Positions 48,759-57,654 of a DNA stretch of 64,000 bases are shown here, piece after piece (position 1 is the first letter of the stretch; every line of letters begins with the position of its first letter). The notes under the pieces are model-generated. The model made no database searches. It was not told where the DNA came from and saw only the letters and a list, made by a program, of their open reading frames with translations. Position numbers and translations under genes: made by a program. Source of the DNA: JACDHG01 sp963815295 (GTDB lineage Bacteria; Actinomycetota; Actinomycetes; Propionibacteriales; Nocardioidaceae); assembly GCA_963815295.1 (NCBI GenBank), contig CAWFFZ010000001.1:372001-436000 (forward strand). The letters run 5' to 3'.

Positions 48759-50396
48759 GTGGGCTCCGTGTCTGAACTCGAGCGCGGGCGTCAGTTCTAT
48801 GCGCGGGCAGACTGGCGGGACGCATACGACGCCTTGTCCGTCGCGGACCAGTCGACCCGGTTGGGACCGGCGGACCTCGAACTGCTCGCGCGAGCGGCCT
48901 ACATGCTCGGCCGCGACGATGACTACGTGAGCGCGCTCGAACGTGCCTTCCGGGCACACCTCGACGCGGGTGAGCCGATGCCAGCTGTTCGGCTCGCCTT
49001 CTGGATCGGCCACAGCTGGCTGTTTCGCGGGCAGGCTGCACCGGCCTTCGGCTGGTTCGCGCGGGCGGAGCGCTTGCTCGCCGGGAAGCACGATGACGTC
49101 GCCGAGCGCGGCTACGTGCTGGTCGCAAGGCTGTTGGATCACCTGACCAAAGGCGATGCCAGAGGCGCTAGCGGTATCGCTACTGAAATCGCAGAAATCG
49201 GGGAGCGCTGCGGTGACCCCGACCTGGTCGCGATTGGCATGATGGAGCGAGGACATGCCCTGGTCAGGCTTGGCCAGGGGGAGGACGGCATGCGACTTGT
49301 CGACGAGGCGATGGTGGCCGTCACGTCGGGGGAGTTGTCACCAATCGTGGCGGGAATCGTGTACTGCAACACGATCGCGTTCTGCCGTGATGTCTACCAG
49401 TTGCGCCGCGTCCAGGAGTGGACCTCCGCCCTGACGCGATGGTGCGCTGACCAGCCCGACATGGTGGCCCACAAGGGGCTCTGCCTCGTACACCGTGCCG
49501 AGATCATGACACTGGGCGGCTCCTGGGACGACGCCCTTGTAGAGCTGCGTCGGCTCGGCGACGAGTTCAAAGAAGGGGCGCTGAACAGGATCGCGCGCGG
49601 CGATGCGGCCTACCGTGAGGGCGAGATACTCCGGCTGCGCGGAGACACGGCGCTTGCGGACGCGGCGTACCACGCGGCGAGTGGTCTGGGCAGGGAGCCA
49701 CAGCCGGGACTCGCCCTGATGCGTCTGGCACAAGGGAACGTTGACTCGGCGGCGGCGACGATTCGCCGAGCAGTGGCTGAGTCTGTGCGGGGCCTGCCGC
49801 GAGTGGCACTGCTGCCGGCATATGTCGAGATCATGGTGGCCGCTGGGGACCTCGGCGCGGCCGACGTCGCCTGCCGGGAACTACAGGAAATTGCTGCGGA
49901 ACAGGGCAGTGAGGCAATTGACGCGATGTCGTGGCATGCGCAGGGATCTGTGGACCTCGCGAAGGGGGACGCACCGGCCGCCCTCGGGGCCCTGCGTCGC
50001 GCCTGGCGGGCGTGGCATCAGCTCGAGGCACCCTACGACGGGGCACGCAGCCGAACGTTGGTCGGTCGCGCCTGTCAGGTGCTGGGAGACGAGGACTCGG
50101 CTGCGCTTGAGTTTCAGGCCGCCGCTCACATCTTCACCGAGCTCGGCGCGAAGCCGGACTTGGCGGCACTCGGGCGACCCAGACCACGGAGCCCCGAAGT
50201 CGCACACGGCCTCAGTTCGCGTGAACAGGAGGTCCTTCGCTTGGTCGCCACTGGTCTGAGCAACCGTGAGATATCGGAGAGGCTGTTCGTCAGTCAACAC
50301 ACTGTCGCCCGGCACCTGCAAAATATCTTCGCGAAACTCGACGTTTCCTCACGGACCGCGGCGAGTGCATACGCCTACACGCACGACCTGATCTGA
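48759..50396 (+). CDS. LuxR-type regulator with TPR-like sensor region
   Basis: A 545-residue protein. About 470 residues of helical, TPR-like repeats (LARAAYMLGRDDDYVSALER, AFGWFARAERLLAGKHDD, AYREGEILRLRGDTALADAA) precede a C-terminal LuxR HTH: LSSREQEVLRLVATGLSNRE, ISERLFVSQHTVARHLQNIF. There is no ATPase domain, unlike MalT/LAL regulators. The GTG at 48759 follows GAGGGGAG; a GTG three codons on is possible. A perfect palindrome 8 bp after its stop stands before the small gene at 50518, its likely target. Confidence 0.88.
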   Translation: MGSVSELERGRQFYARADWRDAYDALSVADQSTRLGPADLELLARAAYMLGRDDDYVSALERAFRAHLDAGEPMPAVRLAFWIGHSWLFRGQAAPAFGWFARAERLLAGKHDDVAERGYVLVARLLDHLTKGDARGASGIATEIAEIGERCGDPDLVAIGMMERGHALVRLGQGEDGMRLVDEAMVAVTSGELSPIVAGIVYCNTIAFCRDVYQLRRVQEWTSALTRWCADQPDMVAHKGLCLVHRAEIMTLGGSWDDALVELRRLGDEFKEGALNRIARGDAAYREGEILRLRGDTALADAAYHAASGLGREPQPGLALMRLAQGNVDSAAATIRRAVAESVRGLPRVALLPAYVEIMVAAGDLGAADVACRELQEIAAEQGSEAIDAMSWHAQGSVDLAKGDAPAALGALRRAWRAWHQLEAPYDGARSRTLVGRACQVLGDEDSAALEFQAAAHIFTELGAKPDLAALGRPRPRSPEVAHGLSSREQEVLRLVATGLSNREISERLFVSQHTVARHLQNIFAKLDVSSRTAASAYAYTHDLI

Positions 50397-50403
50397 CCGC
50401 CGA

Positions 50404-50421
50404 GTGGTCAAAAGTGACCAC
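50404..50421. promoter_or_regulatory. Palindromic candidate operator GTGGTCA-N4-TGACCAC
   Basis: A perfect 7-4-7 inverted repeat (GTGGTCAAAAGTGACCAC) between the LuxR regulator and the small gene, about 100 bp before the latter's start. Size and place fit a LuxR-family HTH site. Confidence 0.5.
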
Positions 50422-50517
50422 GCGGCGCCGGCCATCGAGTTGGTGATTCTTGGCGACGCGACGTAGCACAACCCGGCTCTAGCGTCGTAGCCACCAACAA
50501 ACGAAAGAGGTACGGCC

Positions 50518-50814
50518 ATGTATGTCATCGTCCAGCATCACATCAAGAACCCGGAGGTCGCGTTCGCGCGCGGACAGCGGCTCATCTCAGGAGAAGGCGC
50601 CCCAGAGCAGGTCAAGGTCCTGCAGTTCTACCCGAGCCTGGATCTCAGCGCGGTGACCTGCCTTTGGGAGGCTGACTCCGTCGAGTCGGTCCAGGGCTGG
50701 GTCGACACGACGCTCGGCGATTCGAGCGAGAACATCTGCTACCCAGTCGACTCCGACCAGGCGTTCGCCGATCGCCCTTTGGGTCTGCCGGCCACGCCAC
50801 AGCTCATCGCCTGA
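50518..50814 (+). CDS. Small alpha/beta-barrel-like protein (98 aa)
   Basis: MYVIVQHHIKNPEVAFARGQ begins a strand-helix pattern continuing with KVLQFYPSLDLSAVTCLWEA and VESVQGWVDTTLG, suggestive of a ferredoxin-like dimeric alpha-beta barrel (DUF4242-like). No catalytic residues are evident. A good ribosome site (AAAGAGG) lies 9 bp upstream. Its last 11 bp overlap the convergent ABC transporter gene. It is likely controlled by the LuxR regulator upstream. Confidence 0.65.
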   Translation: MYVIVQHHIKNPEVAFARGQRLISGEGAPEQVKVLQFYPSLDLSAVTCLWEADSVESVQGWVDTTLGDSSENICYPVDSDQAFADRPLGLPATPQLIA

Positions 50815-52606
50815 CGTCGAAGCCAGGGGCAAGTTGGCCGGTCTGCACGTTCCACAGGGCCGCATAGGCACCGTCGGCAGCGAGCAGCTCGTCGTGCGTG
50901 CCGGCCTCCACGATCCGGCCCGCGTCGAGCACCCAGATCCGGTGCGCATGCCGCACGGTCGACAGCCGGTGTGCGACGACGATCGCAGTGCATTGGGCGG
51001 TGAGTCGGCGCAGCGATGCCTGGATCGCAGCCTCGGTCTCGTTGTCGACAGCGCTGGTGGCCTCGTCCAGCACCAGCACGGCCGGGTCGCGCAGCAATGC
51101 CCGGGCCAAGGCGACGCGCTGCCGCTGGCCTCCGGAGAGGTTCACCCCGCGCTCCCCGAGCATCGCGTCGAACCCAAGGGGCAGCGCCTCGATGAAGTCA
51201 AGCGCCGCGGCCGCCTCGGCCGCCGCCCGGATTTCGGCACGCGTCGCCGACGGGCGGCCATAGGCGATGTTGTCCGCGATCGTTCCGGAGAACACGTAGA
51301 CATCCTGGGCGACGTAGCCGAGCGAACCGCGCAGCGAGTCCCAGTCGAGGTCACGGACGTCGTGCCCGTCCAGCAGCACCTGGCCTGCCCGCGGGTCGTC
51401 GAACCGGAGCATGAGTCGCAGCAGCGTGGACTTGCCGGAGCCGGTAGAGCCAACGATCGCGTGCGTCTCGCCGGCGGGTACGACCATGTCGATTTCCTGG
51501 AGTACGTCGGGGCCTTCGGCGTAGCCGGCCCGTACGCCGCGCAGTTCGATGGTGCCGCCGACACGTCCCAACGAGGCCGACCCAGCGGGCACGAAAACCG
51601 GCTCGTCAAGCAGTCGCAGGATGCGGCTCGCCGACGCCCGCCCGCGCTGATAGAGGTCGAGCACCTCGGCCACTGCCGTGAGGGGCCACAGCAGCCGCTG
51701 GGTCATGAAGACCAGGACGGAGTAGAGGCCGACCTCGAGATCGCCGCGCAAGGTGGCCCACCCACCGAGGAGCAGCGTGCAGGTGAAGCCGGCCAGGATC
51801 GCCATCCGGACCAGCGGCACAAACGCTGCCGACGACCTGATCGCGTCGACGTTGGCCTGGCGGTAGGCAGTGGAGAGGTCACCGATGCGGTCGCGTTCGC
51901 GGTCCTCGGCAGTGAAGGCCTTGATGGTGGCGATGCCGGCGAGGTTCGCTGACAGGGCGCCGGACAGGTCGGCGACGGTCTCGCGAACGCGTGCGTACAA
52001 GGGCTCCAGACGGCGTTGGAACAGCAGTGAACCCGCAATGATCACCGGGATCGGCAGGAATGCGAACAACAGGAGCTGGCCACTCGCGGCCGCGAAGACG
52101 GCGCCTACCAGCACTACGTTCAGTGCAGTCTGCAAGATGGCGGGGGCGCCCACGTCGAGGAAGCGCTCCAGCTGGTTGACGTCGTCGTTGAGGGTGGCCA
52201 ACGTCGTGCCTTGGGCGCGGGACTCGTGCCAGGCCATGTCGAGGTGCTGCACGTGGTCGTAGGCCTCGATGCGGAGATCATGCTCGACCCCCTGGGCGAG
52301 CCCGCGCCAGTACACGTCGGCGACGTACTCCGACAGCGACTCGACTATCCAGACAACGACGTTGATGGCGGCCAGCCAGGCCAGCTGGGCATGGCGCGAC
52401 TCGACGCCGAGGACGCTGCCGACGAACGAACCGTCGCCTCGCACGACAACGTCGACGGCGGCTCCGATGAGCAGTTCCGGCACCACGTCGGCGACCTTGT
52501 TGATCGTCGACATGGTCACGGCTGCGACGAACCGGCCGCGGTAACGACGGTGGCGTTGCCAGAGTGAACGCAGGGGGCGGTCAGGGCTGGGCGGGCGGCG
52601 GGGCAT
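50804..52606 (-). CDS. ABC exporter, fused permease and ATPase
   Basis: A 600-residue half-transporter. Six membrane helices occupy about residues 30-310. The nucleotide-binding domain (about 345-590) has Walker A VGSTGSGKSTLLRL, Q-loop YVAQDVYVFSGT, signature NLSGGQRQRVALARAL, Walker B VLVLDEATSAVD and H-loop VVAHRLSTVRHA. It exports an unknown lipid, peptide or drug, as a homodimer or with a partner encoded elsewhere. The ATG at 52606 has GAAGGAG upstream. Confidence 0.93.
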   Translation of the reverse strand: MPRRPPSPDRPLRSLWQRHRRYRGRFVAAVTMSTINKVADVVPELLIGAAVDVVVRGDGSFVGSVLGVESRHAQLAWLAAINVVVWIVESLSEYVADVYWRGLAQGVEHDLRIEAYDHVQHLDMAWHESRAQGTTLATLNDDVNQLERFLDVGAPAILQTALNVVLVGAVFAAASGQLLLFAFLPIPVIIAGSLLFQRRLEPLYARVRETVADLSGALSANLAGIATIKAFTAEDRERDRIGDLSTAYRQANVDAIRSSAAFVPLVRMAILAGFTCTLLLGGWATLRGDLEVGLYSVLVFMTQRLLWPLTAVAEVLDLYQRGRASASRILRLLDEPVFVPAGSASLGRVGGTIELRGVRAGYAEGPDVLQEIDMVVPAGETHAIVGSTGSGKSTLLRLMLRFDDPRAGQVLLDGHDVRDLDWDSLRGSLGYVAQDVYVFSGTIADNIAYGRPSATRAEIRAAAEAAAALDFIEALPLGFDAMLGERGVNLSGGQRQRVALARALLRDPAVLVLDEATSAVDNETEAAIQASLRRLTAQCTAIVVAHRLSTVRHAHRIWVLDAGRIVEAGTHDELLAADGAYAALWNVQTGQLAPGFDVRR

Positions 52607-52678
52607 TGGGCTCCTTCGGCTGCAGGGCAGGCCCAAGGCTAAGCGCCCCGACTTGCGGGACCTATCCGCAGAGAGTCG

Positions 52679-54367
52679 CTAGTCCCCGGCCTGTCCGGGT
52701 GCCCGCAGCCCATCGCCGGCGCGCACATCGAACTCCAGTGGAATCTCCACTCCGTCGGCAGCCAAGCCGATGACGACCGTCGCCTGCCACCGAGCGGGCT
52801 GGGACAGCGCCGTACTCTCGGCTTCCCAGCGGTCGTCGCCTGCCGGCGTGAGCTCCAGCATCGACGGTGCGAGGTCAGGCTTAGTAGGGACGGTGAACCG
52901 CAATGCGACCCGGACGGCGTTGACCGTCTCGCCGGTGTCGTAGTCGGCGATGCGCACGACGAAGCGATTCTGACCCACGGTGCCGGGCTCTACCTGCATG
53001 GTGACCCGCATGGTGGTCGCGAAGTCGCTGCCAGTTACCTCGATTGCTTCGTCGGCTTGCCTACTTGCAGCGCCGCCATCGGTCGCGGACAGCTGCGACG
53101 GTGGCGGCAAGCCCGACAGGACACCACCGATGCCGAGAACCACGGCCGCAAAAACCACTTCACTGCGCACCGTACGCCGAAGGCGCCTCACGCGACCGGC
53201 TCCGCGCAGGATGGCCGGGACGTTCCAGAACCTGTTGAGCGCGCCCAGAGCCGCAAGCATTGTCACCATGCCGAGTTTGACCAGCAGGGTCCGGCCGTAG
53301 TCGGTGGACCACAACGCATCGAACGAGCCGACCTCGTCGACTGCCCGAACCACGCCGGTGATCACGACCACGATGATGCATACGGAGGCCAGGACGGAGA
53401 ACCGGCCGATCGCCCCCACGAGCTCGGGCGACTGCTCCTCGGCTCGATGCCGTCGGGTGCGGGCGAGCAGCCAGCCGAGCCCGCCGACCCAGGTGCCGAT
53501 GGCGACGAGGTGGATCCACTGCGAAGACAGGTTGAGCCATTCATCGGGATCCGGCGCTCCGGCATGACCCGCCTCGACGTGGGCGAACATCGTCAGCGCC
53601 GTTAGGGCCGCGACCACCCCCACCGGCCCTCGCCCTCGGCCGAACACAGCGACAGCCATGCCGATCCCGAGCGCCGCCAGCGAAAGCCCGGTGCGCACCA
53701 GTGGGTCGCCCGCCTCCGAGGTCAACAACTGACGGATGGACGTATCGACCGAGCTCGCTTTCGACTGAATGATGAGCCCCAGCCCCACCGAGGCAAGTAG
53801 CCAACAGCCGACCACGATCCACGGCCGGCCGGCCGGCCGCTCCCGGAACACCACCAGGATCGACGTCGCCCAACCGAGAATCCCCGCCAACCCCACGTAG
53901 ACCAACCAACGCCCCGCGACACCGATGGGCCCCTGCCCGCGTTGTTCCTCCGTCTCGACAGGAACGGAGGCGGCCTCATCGGGTCCCACAGATCCGACGA
54001 TGAACGAGTAGGCCCCCGTCGTGGCATGCCCGTCGACGGTCGACAGGGCACTCCAGTTCACCGTGAACACACCATCGTCGAGCGGTGGCAGGTCGAGCCG
54101 TACGACGGACGCGTCGTCCGCACTCGGCGTGATGTCGCCGACGTCCACTCGCTCGCCGGCGCTGTCGAGCACGTCGACCGTGGAAAGGTCGGGATCGGGC
54201 GGCTCGCTGAACTCCAGTACCACCGCGTCCGGGGCTACGTCTAGTCGGGCACCGTCGGCCGGGTCGCTGCTGAGCAGGGCGGAATGGGCGCCTGCCACAC
54301 TCGCGACGGTCAGAGTGACCGCCGCCGCGACCAGCCCCACCCATCCCAGCCGACGCCAGGAGCTCAT
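52679..54367 (-). CDS. CopC-CopD fusion, copper-related membrane protein
   Basis: A 562-residue protein. A signal peptide is followed by a CopC domain starting with the copper-ligand His (AHSALLSSDPADGARLDVAP, FSEPPDPDLSTV, VNWSALSTVDGHATTGAYSF). About eight membrane helices of CopD type follow (WIHLVAIGTWVGGLGWLLA, LVKLGMVTMLAALGALNRFW). A C-terminal extracytoplasmic beta domain covers about residues 430-555. The family is linked with copper uptake or tolerance. It overlaps the upstream gene by ATGA. Confidence 0.9.
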   Translation of the reverse strand: MSSWRRLGWVGLVAAAVTLTVASVAGAHSALLSSDPADGARLDVAPDAVVLEFSEPPDPDLSTVDVLDSAGERVDVGDITPSADDASVVRLDLPPLDDGVFTVNWSALSTVDGHATTGAYSFIVGSVGPDEAASVPVETEEQRGQGPIGVAGRWLVYVGLAGILGWATSILVVFRERPAGRPWIVVGCWLLASVGLGLIIQSKASSVDTSIRQLLTSEAGDPLVRTGLSLAALGIGMAVAVFGRGRGPVGVVAALTALTMFAHVEAGHAGAPDPDEWLNLSSQWIHLVAIGTWVGGLGWLLARTRRHRAEEQSPELVGAIGRFSVLASVCIIVVVITGVVRAVDEVGSFDALWSTDYGRTLLVKLGMVTMLAALGALNRFWNVPAILRGAGRVRRLRRTVRSEVVFAAVVLGIGGVLSGLPPPSQLSATDGGAASRQADEAIEVTGSDFATTMRVTMQVEPGTVGQNRFVVRIADYDTGETVNAVRVALRFTVPTKPDLAPSMLELTPAGDDRWEAESTALSQPARWQATVVIGLAADGVEIPLEFDVRAGDGLRAPGQAGD

Positions 54368-55035
54368 GGCTGTCGTCGGCGCACCAGCAGCAACGAGGTC
54401 CCCAACGCCGCGACACTCAGAACAAGAGCAGCGATGCTCATGCTTCGCGCGAGTGCGTCGCTGCTGGATCCCGAGTCGTCCAGCCGCGCGATCTCCTTCT
54501 CCATCCGTGCGGTCTCCTGTTCGAGCCGCTTGGCAAGCTGGCCGGTGCTCGGGTCTTGCACCGGGAACGACGCTTCGGAGATGTCCCCCACGTCGCCGAA
54601 CGTGCTCGGACCCGACACGAACGCCTCATCGATCTCGACACCGCCGACCGTGCCCTGGAAGTGGAACGTGTACTGCCCCGGACGTGAAGGTACGAAGTCC
54701 GCGGTGTACTGGCCTGGCGTGCCGTACACCCCGACCGCGAAGGCCGGGCTCATCGGCATCGTTTTCGTCTCCTCGCCGTAGATCACATGCACGTCGAGCC
54801 TGTCCTCGAGGTTGACGAACGGCTCCTCCGACGCCGTCTCGGTGATGGCCAGGGACACTGAGTTGGGGATGTTCGAGTATGCCGGCTCGGTACCGAACCC
54901 GACCACAAACGTGAACCGACCCACCTCCCGGGTCTCATGCGCTGCCGCTGGCTGGGTACCCACCACCATCAGCCCTGCCACCAGCGCCAGCACTGCACCC
55001 AACTGGGCCGCTCTGATTCCGAAACGAACAGTCAT
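54364..55035 (-). CDS. Secreted C-terminally anchored protein of the CopCD operon
   Basis: A 223-residue protein. The signal peptide ends at QPAAA, and the mature chain begins HETREVGRFTFVVGFGTEPA, so a free N-terminal His could bind metal. A beta-rich domain follows (SVSLAITETASEEPFVNLED, ADFVPSRPGQYTFHFQGTVG), then a coiled coil (LAKRLEQETARMEKEIARLD) and a terminal membrane helix. It is probably an extracytoplasmic accessory factor of the CopCD protein. ATG at 55035. Confidence 0.75.
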   Translation of the reverse strand: MTVRFGIRAAQLGAVLALVAGLMVVGTQPAAAHETREVGRFTFVVGFGTEPAYSNIPNSVSLAITETASEEPFVNLEDRLDVHVIYGEETKTMPMSPAFAVGVYGTPGQYTADFVPSRPGQYTFHFQGTVGGVEIDEAFVSGPSTFGDVGDISEASFPVQDPSTGQLAKRLEQETARMEKEIARLDDSGSSSDALARSMSIAALVLSVAALGTSLLLVRRRQP

Positions 55036-55050
55036 GGGTTTCCTCAGTAG

Positions 55051-55077
55051 CCTGCCTCCGGCAACCTGCCTCAGGCA
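55051..55077. promoter_or_regulatory. Tandem TGCCT-type operator upstream of the CopCD operon
   Basis: Two direct copies of CCTGCCTCNGGCA (55051-55063 and 55065-55077), each with an inner palindrome (TGCCTCAGGCA in the second), 16-42 bp before the ATG at 55035. It is positioned as an operator in the leader or promoter; a metal-responsive repressor is plausible. Confidence 0.55.
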
Positions 55078-55155
55078 TGGTTCCATGCTGCAATTAGCGA
55101 CGACAACGCCGGGTGACCTCGGCTGGAGTATTCACCGGTGAAGGAGGCTGACGCC

Positions 55156-55764
55156 ATGAGCACAGACATCGAGGCCGCCCTCGCCCATCAGGTGGTGCTT
55201 CCCGTGCTCCGTACCGACTCGGCAGCGCAGGCAGTCACGAGGTCGTTCAGCCTCATCGAAGCCGGGATGTCATTGGTCGAACTGACCGCCACCATCCCCG
55301 ATTGGTCGACGGCACTTCGCGAAGTCTGCGAGCGATCGCCTGGCACGATAGTCGGCCTGGGGACAGTTACCGATCAGACGACAGCGAGGTCGGCCATCGA
55401 GGCCGGGGCATCGTTCCTGGTCAGCCCATGGCCAAGCGCTGAGGTTCGCGAAGTCGCCCGCGCGGCCGACGTCCTCTTCATCGAAGGGGCGTTCTCACCA
55501 GGTGAGGTCGCCGCAGTGGCGGAGCGCGGCATTGTCAAGGTCTTTCCTGCCCACGTCGTGGGTCCGGAGTATTTGCGCGGCATCGGGCAACTGCTGCCGG
55601 ATGCCACGCTCGTTCCCAGCGGCGGCATCCCACTCGAGGATGTCCCCATGTGGGTTGATGCAGGCGCGTTCGCGGTCGGAGTTGGAAGCGACCTCTTTAG
55701 TGGCGACTTGCCAGGTCGGCTGGCCGACGTCCGCAGCCGCCTGAAGAACAAACAGGAGGCCTAG
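55156..55764 (+). CDS. KDPG/KHG aldolase family protein
   Basis: A 202-residue TIM barrel of the Eda family: VVLPVLRTDSAAQAV, SLVELTATIPDW (catalytic Glu), IVGLGTVTDQTTARSAIEAG, FLVSPWPSAEV, IEGAFSPGEVAA and VKVFPAHVVGPEYLRGI with the Schiff-base Lys. It cleaves 2-keto-3-deoxy-sugar acids to pyruvate and an aldehyde. The ATG at 55156 is chosen because AAGGAGG lies 8 bp upstream. No sugar-acid dehydratase or kinase gene is adjacent, so the pathway is uncertain. Confidence 0.88.
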   Translation: MSTDIEAALAHQVVLPVLRTDSAAQAVTRSFSLIEAGMSLVELTATIPDWSTALREVCERSPGTIVGLGTVTDQTTARSAIEAGASFLVSPWPSAEVREVARAADVLFIEGAFSPGEVAAVAERGIVKVFPAHVVGPEYLRGIGQLLPDATLVPSGGIPLEDVPMWVDAGAFAVGVGSDLFSGDLPGRLADVRSRLKNKQEA

Positions 55765-55841
55765 TCAACTCGGGCTATTGCGGTCGGATGCGGACTCACC
55801 CGACGATGGAGGCTGCCAGGGATGCCTCGCAGGAGCCTGCC

Positions 55842-55883
55842 GTGACCGAATCGCTTGACCAGCCAACAGCCGAGCCGTCGTGA
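55842..55883 (+). CDS. Possible 13-aa leader ORF overlapping the patatin start
   Basis: A GTG at 55842 preceded by GCAGGAGCC encodes VTESLDQPTAEPS and stops in a GTGA overlap with the patatin start. An ATG at 55788 in the same frame would make it 31 residues. It could couple translation of the cassette to upstream reading. Confidence 0.3.
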   Translation: MTESLDQPTAEPS

Positions 55884-57061
55884 CGCCGTCAGCTCGTCGG
55901 TCCGCTGAGCGCCATTTGCGCGAGCCGGTCCACCGCCTCGCGCATGAGGACGAGGACGCCCAACCCGAGCCGGGGACTGCGCTTTGTCTTTCCGGTGGCG
56001 GCTATCGGGCGATGGTCTTTCACGTTGGCGTGCTGTGGCGGCTCAACGAGGCCGGTCTGCTCCCCGGTCTGAAGCGCGTCTCTAGCGTCTCAGGCGGCTC
56101 GATCACCGCGGGTGTTCTCGCGATGAACTGGTCCGACCTAGACTTCCGCGGCGACGTCGCCCGGGCGTTCCAAGAGGTTGTGGTGGAGCCGTTGCGGATG
56201 ATGGCCCGGAAGAAGGTCGACGTCTCCTCGGTACTCGAGGGCTTCGGGTTGCCGTTTGTGTCCATCGCCGACCGGGTTCAGACCGCGTATAGCGACACCT
56301 TGTTCGGCCGGAAAACGCTGCAGGACCTGCCGACCGAGCCTAGGTTCGTTTTCAACGCAACGAACCTCGAGTCGGGCGTGCTCATGAGGTTCAGCAAGCC
56401 GTACCTCGCTGACTACCGCGTCGGCCGGGTCGACAACCCGAAACTTCCCCTAGCGCTAGTCGTCACCGCCTCCTCAGCGTTCCCCCCGTTCCTGTCGCCG
56501 TGCAAGGTCAACCTCCGCAAGGCAACCTGGGTCACCGAGAACGGCAACGACCTGGCTGACCAGAAGGGATTCCGGGACGTCATCTCACTCACCGACGGCG
56601 GCGTCTACGACAACCTCGGCATCGAGACCGCCTGGAAGCGCTACCGCACCCTTCTGGTCAGTGACGCCGGTGGGCACATGGGTGCCGAGGCGAGCGTGCC
56701 CGGTGACTGGGGGCGCGGCCTGCTGCGGGTGCTGAACGTGATCGACAACCAGGTGCGGTCGCTGCGCAAACAGCAGGTGGTGGGGTCGTTCCTCTCCGGG
56801 GATCGTGACGGCATGTACGTCGGGATCCGCAGCGACCTCGATCGCTATCCGGTGCAAAGCAAGATCCCGGCTGACCCGGCGGTAACCCAGAAGCTCGCCG
56901 CCATTCCGACCCGCCTGGACGCCATGCCCGAGGACTTGCAGGAGAAACTCGTCAATTGGGGGTACGTCGTCTGTGACACCGGACTGCGGTCGTACTACCT
57001 CGACGGCGACGGCGACGGCAGTCAGCTGCCCTATCCCAACAACCCGCTCACCGACGATTAG
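55880..57061 (+). CDS. Patatin-like phospholipase
   Basis: A 393-residue patatin-domain protein. The oxyanion loop is LCLSGGGYRAMVFHVGVLWR, the nucleophile Ser is in RVSSVSGGSITAGVLA, and the catalytic Asp is in LTDGGVYDNLG. No signal peptide or membrane segment is visible, so it is probably cytoplasmic. It would hydrolyse acyl ester bonds of phospholipids. The GTG at 55880 overlaps the stop of a mini-ORF. It is the first main gene of a three-gene cassette with an unknown protein and an MBL-fold protein. Enzymes of this type serve both in lipid turnover and as membrane-attacking effectors in phage-defence systems; the sequence alone does not decide. Confidence 0.88.
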   Translation: MTPSARRSAERHLREPVHRLAHEDEDAQPEPGTALCLSGGGYRAMVFHVGVLWRLNEAGLLPGLKRVSSVSGGSITAGVLAMNWSDLDFRGDVARAFQEVVVEPLRMMARKKVDVSSVLEGFGLPFVSIADRVQTAYSDTLFGRKTLQDLPTEPRFVFNATNLESGVLMRFSKPYLADYRVGRVDNPKLPLALVVTASSAFPPFLSPCKVNLRKATWVTENGNDLADQKGFRDVISLTDGGVYDNLGIETAWKRYRTLLVSDAGGHMGAEASVPGDWGRGLLRVLNVIDNQVRSLRKQQVVGSFLSGDRDGMYVGIRSDLDRYPVQSKIPADPAVTQKLAAIPTRLDAMPEDLQEKLVNWGYVVCDTGLRSYYLDGDGDGSQLPYPNNPLTDD

Positions 57062-57069
57062 GGCTCGCC

Positions 57070-57654
57070 ATGCCTGCACGAGGAGACTCGCAGCCGAACG
57101 GGCCGCCGCCCTGGTGGCCGCCAAGCCTGCACGGAGCGGCCAGGAGCGCGGAGAAGCTGCACACCGAGTGGCAATACGTCGTTGTCGAAGAGGTGGTGGG
57201 TGCCACGGTCGAGCTGTTGCGCTGGCCCTGGCCCTCCGCCGACCGCCTTGGTCGGCTGTTCTGGGACGACGACGCCGACGATCGGGTCATGTCCGCGGCC
57301 GTGCCACAGCGGCTCGTGCGGCTGCAGCTGTACAAGCCGAACAACATCCAGCGGCGCCCGCGCGCCGGCGACACCTTCGCCGCACGGCTGACAACCACCG
57401 CGGGCTGGGGTGAGGACGCCCCAGTCGACGACCTCGCCGCCATCCTCCCCGGTGCGGTGTATGACGTTTCCGCCGACGCCCGCGAGGCGGCGAAGCTCGC
57501 CTACCAGGGCTCATCAGCTGCGGTGTTCGACGGCGCCAAAGCCCAGGACCTGCTCGAGGTTGAACGAGGAAGGCGGGAGCAGCGGCCGAAAGCCAAGCGC
57601 CTCAAGATAACTCCGGTTGACGAGGTCATCGACGACGAGGACGACCTGTCGTGA
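57070..57654 (+). CDS. Unknown middle protein of the patatin-MBL cassette
   Basis: A 194-residue acidic protein. The N-terminus is Pro/Trp-rich (NGPPPWWPPSLHGAA). The centre is rich in strands (EWQYVVVEEVVGATVELLRW, VPQRLVRLQLYKPNNIQRRP), and the C-terminus is charged and probably disordered (VERGRREQRPKAKRLKIT, DDEDDLS). I recognise no family. It starts 8 bp after the patatin stop and its end overlaps the MBL start, so the three genes form one operon and this product is likely a dedicated partner. Confidence 0.7.
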   Translation: MPARGDSQPNGPPPWWPPSLHGAARSAEKLHTEWQYVVVEEVVGATVELLRWPWPSADRLGRLFWDDDADDRVMSAAVPQRLVRLQLYKPNNIQRRPRAGDTFAARLTTTAGWGEDAPVDDLAAILPGAVYDVSADAREAAKLAYQGSSAAVFDGAKAQDLLEVERGRREQRPKAKRLKITPVDEVIDDEDDLS

